Of a stretch of DNA of 64,000 nt, positions 50,561 to 59,198 are shown in pieces (positions within the stretch are counted from its first letter, which is position 1; each line of letters starts with the position of its first letter). The stretch comes from Cohnella caldifontis. GTDB taxonomy: Bacteria > Bacillota > Bacilli > Paenibacillales > Paenibacillaceae. The notes under the pieces were generated by a model. It worked only from the letters and a program-made list of their open reading frames with translations, was not told where the DNA came from and searched no databases. Location of the stretch: positions 62,001 through 126,000 of the forward strand of contig NZ_JAQZSJ010000009.1 in NCBI RefSeq assembly GCF_029360585.1. The letters run 5' to 3'. Made by a program: the position numbers and the translations under genes.

Positions 50561-51286
50561 TCACCGTCCATGTTTGAGCAACTGCCAGGCGAGAGACGAA
50601 ATCCACGTCCAGCCCAGCACGACCGCCGCGGAAAAGGCGATATTGAGCGCGGGGTGGGCGTTGCCCGAAGAAATCCCGGCGAACGCGGCGAAGAACAGTA
50701 CGCCCGTCGCGGCGGAATACAGTCCCCAGCCCTTCCGGTTCGACCGGAAGAACCGGCGGGCGAACGCCAGGCAAGCGGCGATCAGGCACAAGAAACCGAA
50801 CCCTCCGCAGACGAAGTGCATCAGCCCGCTGAAGCTGGTCTGCTCCGGACTGCCCTCCGGCGCGCCGACCGGGAACCCGAGCGCCGGATCGGCGACGAAC
50901 ATGCCCGCGCCGAACAGCCCGAGACCATAACCGCCGATCAGCAGCGGTCCCCACAATCCGCCCGTACCGCGCGCGAAGGTCCGTCCGGCAGCAACCGCGA
51001 ACGCCAGCACGAGCACGGCGCTTAACAGAAAGTTCGAAATCTGGATCCAACCCAAATCCCCATTGCTCAGCAAGCTGAGCGCGTGGCGGCGGATATCGAA
51101 GCCTTCGCGCGTCAGCGCTTGAATCGTGCCGACCGCCACGTACAGCGGACCTGCGGCGATTCCGCACTTCAAGCCCAGCGCGATACCGTTGGCCGATTTT
51201 CCACGCAAAGATTCCTTTACGGCACCCCTGTGTCCGGATTGCCGTCCGACTTCCAACGCCGCTTCGTTCACCCATTGCTTTTTCAT
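50561..51286 (-). CDS. DUF998 membrane protein
   Basis: A 241-residue protein with six predicted membrane segments after a hydrophilic N-terminus of about 35 residues. FDIRRHALSLLSNGDLGWIQ is the DUF998 signature; GLMHFVCGGFGFLCLI lies in a later span. Function of the family is unknown. The start at 51286 follows GGGAGGATG. It is divergent from the alpha/beta hydrolase gene; the region between holds a long inverted repeat. Confidence 0.85.
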   Translation of the reverse strand: MKKQWVNEAALEVGRQSGHRGAVKESLRGKSANGIALGLKCGIAAGPLYVAVGTIQALTREGFDIRRHALSLLSNGDLGWIQISNFLLSAVLVLAFAVAAGRTFARGTGGLWGPLLIGGYGLGLFGAGMFVADPALGFPVGAPEGSPEQTSFSGLMHFVCGGFGFLCLIAACLAFARRFFRSNRKGWGLYSAATGVLFFAAFAGISSGNAHPALNIAFSAAVVLGWTWISSLAWQLLKHGR

Positions 51287-51346
51287 GTTCCAACATCCTC
51301 CCTTATACGAATGCGAGGCACCGTTTTCGGCCTCTTTACTCACACA

Positions 51347-51510
51347 ACGAACGGCAACCAACGAAATCGACACCGCGCACATATTTTTTTCGAAAAAAAA
51401 TCCGCGGTTGACCCTCTTGTACATCCCGACCTATATTTACATTAATAGGAAAGCGATATTTTCCGAAAAAAGTTGTTCCGAACATGTCGATTTCCTTGAA
51501 AGCCGTTCGT
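51347..51510. repeat. 164-bp element with 26-base imperfect inverted ends
   Basis: Left arm: ACGAACGGC (51347-51355), seven bases, GAAATCGACA (51363-51372). Right arm: TGTCGATTTC (51485-51494), seven bases, GCCGTTCGT (51502-51510). About 22 of 26 positions pair. Inside is a second palindrome, ACCGCG...CGCGGT (51372-51409), around an A/T-rich core. The element is AT-rich against its surroundings. It could be a miniature transposable element or a large regulatory palindrome. Confidence 0.6.
51408..51437 (+). promoter_or_regulatory. Candidate promoter of the alpha/beta hydrolase gene
   Basis: TTGACC (51408-51413), an 18-base spacer and TATATT (51432-51437), inside the inverted-repeat element and about 130 bases before the hydrolase start. 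Confidence 0.5.
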
Positions 51511-51564
51511 CGTGGTAGTAGATGCGATCAAATCGCGATCAATCTCAGAGCGAGGGATGAACGA

Positions 51565-52368
51565 ATGAACCCGATTTTTTCGAAAGACGGCACCCCGATT
51601 GCTTACTCGAAAGTCGGACAAGGCCCGGCATTGATCCTGGTCGACGGGGCGATGTGCTACCGGGCGTCCGGTCCGAACGGCCCGCTGGCGGACCGGCTGT
51701 CTCCCCATTTCACCGTATACACCTATGACCGCCGCGGGCGAGGAGAGAGCGGCGACGCGAAACCTTACGCGGTCGAGCGGGAGGTCGAAGACCTCGAGGC
51801 GCTGATCGAAGCCGCGGGCGGGACTGCCGACGTCTTCGGCATTTCCTCCGGAGCCGCCCTCGCGCTGGAAGCGGCAAAACGCCTCCCGTCGATCCGCAAG
51901 CTGGTCCTGTACGAAGCGCCTTTCGTCGTCGACCGCAGCCGGCCTCCGGTTCCGGAGCTCTATCCAGCCGAAATGGACCGGCTGTTAGCCGGCAACCGCA
52001 GGGGAGCGGCCGTCAAGCTTTTCATGCGAAAAGGCGTAGGACTGCCCGCTTTCGTGACGGCGATGATGCCCCTCATGCCCGCTTGGTCCAAGCTGAAGGC
52101 GGTCGCGCATACGCTTCCTTACGATACGATGCTGACCATAGGCTTTCAGAAAGGGGAGCCGCTGCCCGCCGATTATTGGTCTTCCGTCCAAGCGCCGGCG
52201 CTCGTCGTTTACGGAGGGAAAAGCCCCGCTTGGATGCAGAACGGGATGAAGGCGCTGGCCCAAGCGCTTCCGAAGGCCGAAAGCCGGACATTGGACGGGG
52301 AAACCCATATGGTGAAGCCGGACAAACTCGCGCCGCTCATGACGGAATATTTTCGGAACGAAAATTGA
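51565..52368 (+). CDS. Alpha/beta hydrolase
   Basis: A 267-residue alpha/beta-hydrolase-fold protein. The nucleophile is in FGISSGAAL (GxSxG), the oxyanion region near ILVDGAMCYR, and the catalytic His in DGETHMVKPD. YTYDRRGRGESG is typical of the family. Substrate unknown. The ATG at 51565 follows GCGAGGGA; the frame is open further upstream but into the inverted-repeat element. It is 20 bases upstream of the YdeI-like gene and probably cotranscribed with it. Confidence 0.85.
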   Translation: MNPIFSKDGTPIAYSKVGQGPALILVDGAMCYRASGPNGPLADRLSPHFTVYTYDRRGRGESGDAKPYAVEREVEDLEALIEAAGGTADVFGISSGAALALEAAKRLPSIRKLVLYEAPFVVDRSRPPVPELYPAEMDRLLAGNRRGAAVKLFMRKGVGLPAFVTAMMPLMPAWSKLKAVAHTLPYDTMLTIGFQKGEPLPADYWSSVQAPALVVYGGKSPAWMQNGMKALAQALPKAESRTLDGETHMVKPDKLAPLMTEYFRNEN

Positions 52369-52388
52369 AACTTGAGGAGGAAATCGGC

Positions 52389-52838
52389 ATGAAATTCAAA
52401 GCGACCTTGGAATTGAACGGAAAAACGGCGACCGGAATCGAGGTTCCGGAGGCGATCGTCACCGCGCTGGGCGGAGGCAAGAAACCGGCCGTCGTCGTGA
52501 AGATCGGCGCGTATGCCTACCGCAGCACGGTGGCGTCGATGGGCGGCCGCTACATGCTGCCGGTCAGCTCGGAGCACCGCGCCGGAGCCGGCGTGGAGGC
52601 CGGAGACGTAATCGAGATCGAGCTGGAACTGGACGACCAGCCGCGAGAGGCGATCGTGCCGGACGATTTCGCGGAAGCGTTGGGACGCAACGAGGCAGCG
52701 CGGCAGTACTTCGACCGCTTGTCGTACAGCAACAAGCGCCGGATCCTCTTGAACATCGAGGGAGCCAAAACCGCCGAAACCCGCCAAAGACGAATCGAGA
52801 AATCGCTCGACTCGCTGCGGGAGGGCAAAATCCCTTAA
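52389..52838 (+). CDS. DUF1905/YdeI-like (OmdA) protein
   Basis: A 149-residue protein with an N-terminal DUF1905 beta-barrel-like domain (residues 1-85, with VVVKIGAYAYRSTVASMGG) and a C-terminal YdeI/OmdA-type helical motif (DDFAEALGRNEAARQYFDRL, then SNKRRILLNIEGAKTAETRQ). The family has been linked to bacteriocin protection but its biochemical role is unclear. The start at 52389 follows GAGGAGGAAA. A terminator follows directly. Confidence 0.88.
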   Translation: MKFKATLELNGKTATGIEVPEAIVTALGGGKKPAVVVKIGAYAYRSTVASMGGRYMLPVSSEHRAGAGVEAGDVIEIELELDDQPREAIVPDDFAEALGRNEAARQYFDRLSYSNKRRILLNIEGAKTAETRQRRIEKSLDSLREGKIP

Positions 52839-52847
52839 AAGGCGAAT

Positions 52848-52888
52848 AAGGGCTGTTCCAGCGGACGGTATCCGCGGGAACAGCCCTT
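52848..52888 (+). terminator. Intrinsic terminator after the YdeI-like gene
   Basis: AAGGGCTGTTCC (52848-52859) pairs perfectly with GGAACAGCCCTT (52877-52888), followed by CGTTT. Confidence 0.85.
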
Positions 52889-53008
52889 CGTTTATGCGGT
52901 TAGAGAGCAACCTTATCCCTATCGCTTTCCTTTTCAACATTTTCCGGCCCGATTACAAAATAGCAGAGATTCGAAGCAAGAATTGCGGACTTAGCCGGCC
53001 GATGAATG

Positions 53009-53017
53009 TGGTATAAT
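53009..53017 (+). promoter_or_regulatory. Extended -10 promoter of the ABC exporter operon
   Basis: TGGTATAAT is a perfect extended -10 box 62 bases before the first exporter gene. No good -35 box is seen, which extended -10 promoters can do without. Confidence 0.55.
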
Positions 53018-53078
53018 CACGTTGGTTTGCAGATAGAATCAAAAATGTTTTAGAAGAAAAACGGAAACAGGTGACCCC

Positions 53079-54854
53079 ATGTTTGAACTCAAATGGCTGT
53101 GGAAGAATCTGGAGGGGAACCGGGCGCGGTATATTTTGGCGCTCTGCCTCTCGGTCGTCGGCTCCACGCTTACGATCGTCAATCCCTATCTCAGCCAACG
53201 CTTGATCGACACGTTTATCGCCGGACAAGACGCGCGGCAAAACCTGATCGACCAACGAGGCCTGCTGATCATGCTTTGCTTGGGAATGATCGGCTTTTCC
53301 CTGCTGCGCACGGGACTCGCGTATCTGACGATGATGCAGTACGAGCGTTCCTCGCAAAACATGCTCTACAACATCCGGATTTATCTCTACAACAAGATCC
53401 AAGGTCAAGACCAGGAATATTACAACCATAACCGCACCGGCGACTTGATGACGAAAATGACGGGCGACCTGGAAATGGTGCGGCACTCGATGGCGTGGAT
53501 CATCAAGACGATCGTCGAATCGCTCACGATTTTCGTCGCCGCGGTCATTTATTTCTTCACGATCGACGCGGAGCTGACGCTGTGGCTGCTGCTCCTGGCG
53601 CCTCCGATCTTCATCGTGGCCTTCCTGTTCGCCAAGCGGGTCCGTCCGATGTACGTCGACCTGCGCCAGCGGCTTTCGCAGTTAAACTCGACCACGCAGG
53701 AAAATATCGCGGGCAACCGGGTCGTCAAAGCTTTCGCCCGCGAGGAACACGAAGTCGAGAAATTCACGGCCAAAAACGCCGAGTTCTCCAAGGCCAACAA
53801 AGCAGCCGCCATGGTGTGGCTCGACTACTTCCCATTTTTGGAAACGTTCGCGCAAGCCTTTAACGTGATCCTGATGCTGGCCGGCGGCCTGTTCGTCATG
53901 AACGGGCGGATCACCTTCGGCGAATACGCGGCTTTCTCGTCCCTCATCTGGGCGGTCTCCAACCCGATGCGCAACATCGGCATGATCATCAACGACTTCC
54001 AGCGCTTCTTCGCCAGCATGGCGAAGATCCTGGAAATCTACTACGCCAAGCCGAAAATCGTCAACGAGCACCGCGCCGGCCGCAAACGGCGTTATGACGG
54101 CCATATCCGATTCGATCGCGTCACCTTCAAATACGACGGCGCGAACGTGCTCCACGACGTGAGCTTCACGGTGCAGCCGGGCGAGACCGTCGCCATCATG
54201 GGGGCGACGGGATCCGGGAAAACGACGATCGTGAACCTCATCCCGCGGTTTTACGACGTATCCGAGGGACGCGTGCTGGTCGACGGCGTGGACGTGCGGG
54301 AGCTGGAGCTGGATGAGCTGCGCGGCAATATCGGCATCGCGACGCAGGACGTCCTCCTGTTCTCCGACACGATCGACGGCAACATCGCCTACGGCGACCC
54401 CGACCTTCCGGAGGAGGAAACGTACCGTTACGCCCGGCTCGCCGCCGCGCACGATTTCATCGTCAAAATGCCGGAAGGCTACGACACCATCGTCGGCGAA
54501 CGCGGCGTCGGCTTGTCCGGCGGGCAGAAGCAGCGCATCGCGCTCGCGCGCGCCATGGCGGTGCGCCGCCCGATCCTGATCCTGGACGACACGACGTCCG
54601 CGGTCGATCTCGAGACCGAGACGCATATCCAGCAAAGCTTGCGGGATTTGGATTTCCAATGCACGAAGATCATCATCGCCCAACGCGTATCCACGACCGC
54701 GAAGGCCGACCGCATCCTCATCCTGGACGGCGGGCGCGTCGTCGAGGAAGGCACCCACGCCGAGCTGCTGGCCAAGCGGGGTTATTACTACGACGTGTTC
54801 ATGCTCCAGAACGAAGGCATCGGAAGGCAGGTGACCGCCCATGGCCCGCAATAA
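53079..54854 (+). CDS. Heterodimeric ABC exporter subunit, degenerate ATP site (YfiB-like)
   Basis: A 591-residue half-exporter: six membrane segments (about 1-320) and a nucleotide-binding domain. Walker A is GATGSGKTT and the signature LSGGQKQR is canonical, but the Walker B Glu is Asp (ILILDDTTSAVD) and the switch His is Gln (IIAQRVST). These are the changes seen in the degenerate-site partner of heterodimeric exporters such as BmrCD and TM287/288. Its partner is encoded next with a 14-base overlap. AGGTGA precedes the ATG. Substrate probably drugs or lipids; not determinable. Confidence 0.92.
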   Translation: MFELKWLWKNLEGNRARYILALCLSVVGSTLTIVNPYLSQRLIDTFIAGQDARQNLIDQRGLLIMLCLGMIGFSLLRTGLAYLTMMQYERSSQNMLYNIRIYLYNKIQGQDQEYYNHNRTGDLMTKMTGDLEMVRHSMAWIIKTIVESLTIFVAAVIYFFTIDAELTLWLLLLAPPIFIVAFLFAKRVRPMYVDLRQRLSQLNSTTQENIAGNRVVKAFAREEHEVEKFTAKNAEFSKANKAAAMVWLDYFPFLETFAQAFNVILMLAGGLFVMNGRITFGEYAAFSSLIWAVSNPMRNIGMIINDFQRFFASMAKILEIYYAKPKIVNEHRAGRKRRYDGHIRFDRVTFKYDGANVLHDVSFTVQPGETVAIMGATGSGKTTIVNLIPRFYDVSEGRVLVDGVDVRELELDELRGNIGIATQDVLLFSDTIDGNIAYGDPDLPEEETYRYARLAAAHDFIVKMPEGYDTIVGERGVGLSGGQKQRIALARAMAVRRPILILDDTTSAVDLETETHIQQSLRDLDFQCTKIIIAQRVSTTAKADRILILDGGRVVEEGTHAELLAKRGYYYDVFMLQNEGIGRQVTAHGPQ

Positions 54855-56616
54855 ATTCGACATCGACGAGAACTTGGAATCCCCTTTCGATATCCGTCAC
54901 TTCAAGCGCGCGATGGTCTACATCAACAAACAGAAAAAACCCATGTCCGTCGCGTTCGTCCTCAGCGCGCTGTCGGCCGCCATCGGGCTGTCGGCTCCGC
55001 TGATCATGCAGCATGTCGTCGACGTGACCATTCCCGCGAAAGCCGTATGGCCGCTGATCGGGTGGTCGGGGCTGATGCTGCTCACCATCGTGGTCAGCGT
55101 CATTCTGGCTACCATCCGCTCGCGCATCATGACGAACGTCGGCCAGGAGATCATTTTCCAAATCCGAACGGACTTGTTCAAGCATTTGCAGGAGCTGCCG
55201 TTCAAATATTACGACGATCGGCCGCAGGGCAAAATCCTGATCCGGATCGTCAACTACGTCAACGCCGTATCGGACGTGCTGTCCAACGGCATCATCAACT
55301 TCATCCTGGAGATCGTGAACCTGATTTTCATCGCCGCGTTCATGTTCGCCGTCGACGTCCGGCTTTCGTTCATTATCCTGGCGGGGCTTCCCGTTTTCGG
55401 GGGCATCATGCTGCTGATCAAAAACCGGCAGCGTCGCGCATGGCAGGCGGTATCCAACAAAAGCTCCAACCTGAACGCCTACTTGCAGGAAAGCATCAGC
55501 GGCATCGGGGTCACGCAAATTTTCTCCCGCGAGGCGCGCAACGAGGGCATCTTTACCCGGCTGGCGGGCAATTTCCGCAAAGAATGGATGACCGCCATCC
55601 ATTACAACGCCCTGATTCCGTTTACCGTCGACAATCTGGCCACGATCGTCACGACGCTTATTTATTTCATCGGACTGCTGGCGCTAAGCCCCGCGGACGT
55701 GACGTTCGGCGTCATCCTCGCCATGAGCAGCTATGCGGCCCGCTTCTGGCAGCCGATCCTGAACCTCTCGAACCTGTACAACGGCTTCATCAACGCCGTC
55801 GCGTATTTGGAGCGCATTTTCGAAACGTTGGATGAGCCGGTGACGATCAAGGACGCGCCGGGGGCGAAAGCTTTGCCTCCCGTCCGCGGCAACGTGACGT
55901 TCGACAACGTCACCTTCGCTTACGACGCGGGGAATACCATCCTGGAAAATCTCTCGTTCGAAATCAAAGCCGGCGAAAGCATCGCGCTGGTCGGACCGAC
56001 GGGCGCCGGCAAGACGACGGTCGTCAACCTGATCTCGCGCTTCTACGACTTGAGCGGCGGACGGATTCTGGTCGACGGGCACGACATTTCGCAGGTCACG
56101 CTCAAATCGTTGCGCAGCCAAATGGGGATCATGCTGCAGGACAGCTTCGTCTTCTCCGGCACGATCCTGGACAACATCCGGTACGGCCGGCTCGACGCCA
56201 CCGAGGAAGAGGTCATCGCCGCCGCCAAGACGGTCTGCGCCGACGAGTTCATCCGCGAGTTCGAGCACGGCTACCGGACCGAGGTCAACGAGCGCGGCTC
56301 TAAGCTGTCGCAAGGACAGCGGCAGCTCATCTCGTTCGCCCGGACGCTGCTCGCCGATCCCCGGATTCTCATCCTGGACGAAGCCACGTCGTCGATCGAC
56401 GCCAAGACCGAGCGCCTGCTCCAGCAAGGGTTGAACGAGCTGCTCAAAGGCCGCACCTCGTTCATCATCGCGCACCGGCTGTCCACCGTGAAGAACTGCG
56501 ACCGCATCATGTACGTCTCGAACAAAGGCATCGCCGAATGCGGCTCGCACGATGAGCTCATGGCGCGCAAGGGCCTCTACTACCGGCTCTATACCGCGCA
56601 GAAGATGGAAGCCTAA
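54841..56616 (+). CDS. Heterodimeric ABC exporter subunit, catalytic partner (YfiC-like)
   Basis: A 591-residue half-exporter with six membrane segments and an ATPase domain. Walker A GPTGAGKTT, Walker B ILILDEATSSID with the catalytic Glu, and IIAHRLST with the switch His are intact. Its signature is KLSQGQRQ rather than LSGGQ; in a heterodimer this altered signature faces the degenerate Walker site of the upstream subunit, so one of the two ATP sites is catalytic and one is not. Start overlaps the first gene by 14 bases with AGGTGA upstream. A bidirectional terminator follows. Confidence 0.93.
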   Translation: MARNKFDIDENLESPFDIRHFKRAMVYINKQKKPMSVAFVLSALSAAIGLSAPLIMQHVVDVTIPAKAVWPLIGWSGLMLLTIVVSVILATIRSRIMTNVGQEIIFQIRTDLFKHLQELPFKYYDDRPQGKILIRIVNYVNAVSDVLSNGIINFILEIVNLIFIAAFMFAVDVRLSFIILAGLPVFGGIMLLIKNRQRRAWQAVSNKSSNLNAYLQESISGIGVTQIFSREARNEGIFTRLAGNFRKEWMTAIHYNALIPFTVDNLATIVTTLIYFIGLLALSPADVTFGVILAMSSYAARFWQPILNLSNLYNGFINAVAYLERIFETLDEPVTIKDAPGAKALPPVRGNVTFDNVTFAYDAGNTILENLSFEIKAGESIALVGPTGAGKTTVVNLISRFYDLSGGRILVDGHDISQVTLKSLRSQMGIMLQDSFVFSGTILDNIRYGRLDATEEEVIAAAKTVCADEFIREFEHGYRTEVNERGSKLSQGQRQLISFARTLLADPRILILDEATSSIDAKTERLLQQGLNELLKGRTSFIIAHRLSTVKNCDRIMYVSNKGIAECGSHDELMARKGLYYRLYTAQKMEA

Positions 56617-56628
56617 AAAAGGAGTAAA

Positions 56629-56663
56629 AAGCCCCCGATTCGAATCGGTCGAATCGGGGGCTT
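56629..56663. terminator. Bidirectional terminator after the exporter operon
   Basis: AAGCCCCCGATTCG pairs perfectly with CGAATCGGGGGCTT around a 7-base loop. On the minus strand TTTTT follows, so it also ends the convergent deacetylase gene. Confidence 0.9.
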
Positions 56664-56675
56664 GCTGCGTTTCCT

Positions 56676-57473
56676 TTATAGTTGAACGATTCGTCCTGCC
56701 GGGATCTCGACCGGTACGCCGTCCGAGCTGATCCAGACCGATTGGGCGGACGGGTTATGGACGATCCGGCTGTCGGCGGAGAAACGAAGGCTTTCCAGCG
56801 CCTTGCGGTAGGCGTAGATCTCGGCATTCGTCGCGTACCAGATATCGGCCCGTCCTCCCGCGATTTCCCCGAACCGTTCGACCAATTCCCAGTTTCGATC
56901 GTTCTCGAATTCGTAACTGTGACCCCATACATAGAGCAGAGACATCCGCGAGAACCTTTGATCCAGCGCGACGAACTTCTCGGCTTGCTCGACCATCTGC
57001 TTGTGGTGGCAAGTCGGATGCCAGCGCAGCCAGTCTTCCGGCATGCGGAACGTCCCGTGGCTGTTCACCGTCCGGGAGTATTCCATCCCGATCGAGCGAA
57101 GCACGTCCACCACACGGTCGCCGTATGTACCGAACGGATAGCTCATGCCTTTCACCGGATACCCGACCAAGGCTTCGAGCGCTCTGCGGTCCTCCATGAC
57201 CTGGGAGACGATATGCTCCGTCGGCGCTTGGTCCAAGAACGGATGATCCACCGTATGCGCCGAAACTTCATGCCCCTGAAATAGGGTTTTCACCTCCGAC
57301 GCGTCGATGTACCCTTCTTTGCCGAACATTCCGCTGTTCAGATGGAACGTGCTTTTGAGGCCGTAATCATTGAACAATTTCACCAATCTGCGGTCATACT
57401 CCCGGCCGTCGTCGAAGCTGAGCGTAAGCGCTTTGGCCACGCCGCCCGGAAACCGGTCGAATTGAATGCGCAT
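56676..57473 (-). CDS. Polysaccharide deacetylase-like protein, cytoplasmic
   Basis: A 265-residue NodB-fold protein without signal peptide. The metal site is recognisable: LSFDDGREYD (Asp pair) and SAHTVDHPFLD (His-X3-His), with MSYPFGTYGD later. The C-terminal part has YVWGHSYEFENDRNW. The lack of an export signal suggests a small-molecule or oligosaccharide deacetylase rather than a peptidoglycan enzyme. The start at 57473 has GGAGGG 6 bases upstream; the upstream open frame looks unrelated to the family. Confidence 0.82.
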   Translation of the reverse strand: MRIQFDRFPGGVAKALTLSFDDGREYDRRLVKLFNDYGLKSTFHLNSGMFGKEGYIDASEVKTLFQGHEVSAHTVDHPFLDQAPTEHIVSQVMEDRRALEALVGYPVKGMSYPFGTYGDRVVDVLRSIGMEYSRTVNSHGTFRMPEDWLRWHPTCHHKQMVEQAEKFVALDQRFSRMSLLYVWGHSYEFENDRNWELVERFGEIAGGRADIWYATNAEIYAYRKALESLRFSADSRIVHNPSAQSVWISSDGVPVEIPAGRIVQL

Positions 57474-57574
57474 GGGCAACCCTCCGTCTCGTTCCGTGAA
57501 TCTCCGATTTTCGCTTCCCAACCCCATAAACATGCCGCCAATGATTCCATCATAACACAAGCGGCCCGGCGGAT

Positions 57575-58290
57575 TCATTCGGAAACGAAGGCCCGAACAT
57601 CCCGCACGCGCAGCACTTTCGCGTTCCGGCTCAGCAGCAAACGGTCGCTGGCCTTCCATGTGTGGCCTTTCGCGTTCTTCCTGCGAAAGGCGGCGAAGTG
57701 CCGCCTGCTTCCGGCATAGACGGTGAAGCCTGACTTCCGGCTGTCGATGCAAAACCGAACGCATTCCCCCTGATCGCGGCCGCGAAAGCCGACCCTGCCG
57801 AAAACGTGCCGCTTCACCAGCAGCGTGGCTCCCTGAACCAAGGAAACCTTGCGGTTTTCCTGATCCGGATACCGGAACAGCAATACCTTCGCCCCCTCTA
57901 AATACATGTAATGGGCGCGCTTGCCCACGATATCCGCTCCCGACCGCTGCATGGTCCGCAGGCTGTCCGCCAAATACTCCGGTCCATAGTAATCGTCGTC
58001 ATCGAACTTGGCGATCCGGTCGTATCTAGCCTGGCGAACCCCGAAATTCAAGCAGCTCGCGAGCGAATGTCTTTCGGGCAGCCGGTATACGCGCGCTTGA
58101 GGGTCTTTCCTGGCTTTCGTCATGTAGTCGGACAACTTCAATCCGTCATCGTTCAGGATGACGATCAATTCCTTCAGCGGATGCGTTGCCTGGCGTAGTT
58201 GGAAAACAGGTTGTCTATGCATTCCTTTCTTTTGGTACAGACGATAATGGAAACGGCGGGTATCCGAAACGGACCGGAGGTTGCTTTCAT
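57575..58290 (-). pseudogene. Glycosyltransferase family 2 gene, frameshifted
   Basis: The gene begins at an ATG at 58290 that overlaps the stop of the upstream paralog (ATGA) and reads VSIIVCTKRKECIDNLFSN then YARQR. At about 58180-58186 the frame hits a stop; one missing base there would restore HPLKELIVILNDD, which continues open to 57575. The paralog reads NFDRQRHAPKELIIVVNHD at the same place, so the junction is exact. The second frame holds the GT-A acidic motif AKFDDDDYYGPEYL and VGKRAHYMYLEG. Either a real one-base deletion or a sequencing error. Confidence 0.75.
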
Positions 58291-59027
58291 GGCTTCGTCC
58301 CGCCCGGTCGGCGATGCACGAAGCGCTTGTAGTCGCGCACGCGGGGAATTTTGACGTGATGCGCAAGCAAGTCTTTGTCGCTCATGGTCCAGGTGTGGCT
58401 GGCCGTATTCTTGCGGCGGATCGCGACGAAGTTGTATTTGCCCGCGGAGTACACCTTGAAGCCTTTACGAAGACTGTCCCGGCAGAACTGATCGTCCTCG
58501 CCTGTCCTTCTTCCGGTAAAACGAACCCGGTCGAATACGCGGCGTTTCACGACCAACGTGGCTCCGGGCAAGATCGATACGTATCGGTTCTCGTTACCCC
58601 GAAAACGGAGAATCATCGACTTCGAACCTTTCAAATACATATAGTGCGTTCGCTTGCCGACGATATCCGCCCCCGTCCGCTTAAATGCTTGAAGGATGTC
58701 CGTCAAATAGTAAGGGGCATAGTAATCGTCGTCATCGAACTTGGCGATGTACGGATAACGGGCCATGCGAACGGCTCGGTTCAAGCAGGCGCCCAGCGGC
58801 ATTCGCCCGGGTTCGCGATAGACCCGGACGTTCGGGCACCGATTGGCCAGGTCCAGGTAGGGCTGGAGCGGAATGCGGTCATGGTTGACCACGATGATCA
58901 ACTCCTTGGGAGCGTGACGCTGCCTGTCGAAGTTTTGAAAGATCGACTTGAATTGGCGCTTCCGATTGGTACAGGTGATAACGGTAACGCCGGCTTGCCC
59001 TTTCGGTTTATTTGCGGAACCTGCCAT
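58287..59027 (-). CDS. Glycosyltransferase family 2
   Basis: A 246-residue GT-A-fold glycosyltransferase. The nucleotide-binding start VTVITCTNRKRQ, the metal-binding acidic run AKFDDDDYYAPYYL (about residue 95) and the later GEDDQFCRDSLRKG, with the acidic residues of the acceptor site, are present. No membrane segment. The start at 59027 follows GAGGAGG. It is the intact upstream copy of a tandem pair; the downstream paralog is frameshifted. It may glycosylate a surface protein or spore component (inference; the large SLH gene is the next one upstream). Confidence 0.87.
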   Translation of the reverse strand: MAGSANKPKGQAGVTVITCTNRKRQFKSIFQNFDRQRHAPKELIIVVNHDRIPLQPYLDLANRCPNVRVYREPGRMPLGACLNRAVRMARYPYIAKFDDDDYYAPYYLTDILQAFKRTGADIVGKRTHYMYLKGSKSMILRFRGNENRYVSILPGATLVVKRRVFDRVRFTGRRTGEDDQFCRDSLRKGFKVYSAGKYNFVAIRRKNTASHTWTMSDKDLLAHHVKIPRVRDYKRFVHRRPGGTKP

Positions 59028-59145
59028 GATACGACCTCCTCGTTCGAGGATAGGGGTTGGACATCTACTACGATATGACAGCTTGGCTAACCGGTAACGG
59101 CGAATGGAAGCGATCGAGGTAAAGGGAGAAATTGCCCCGAGCATG

Positions 59146-59172
59146 ACAAAGAGCACCGCGGAGGGTGCTCTC
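59146..59172 (-). terminator. Intrinsic terminator after the SLH gene
   Basis: On the minus strand AGAGCACC pairs with GGTGCTCT around six bases, followed by TTTG. It lies about 27 bases past the stop at 59199. Confidence 0.75.
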
Positions 59173-59198
59173 ATGAGGGTTGTATGCTGCGATGAATC

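Noticed and set aside
51484-51564. Upstream start for the alpha/beta hydrolase at 51484
   Set aside because: The extra 27 codons fall in the inverted-repeat element, do not resemble the fold, and the ATG at 51565 has its own ribosome binding site.
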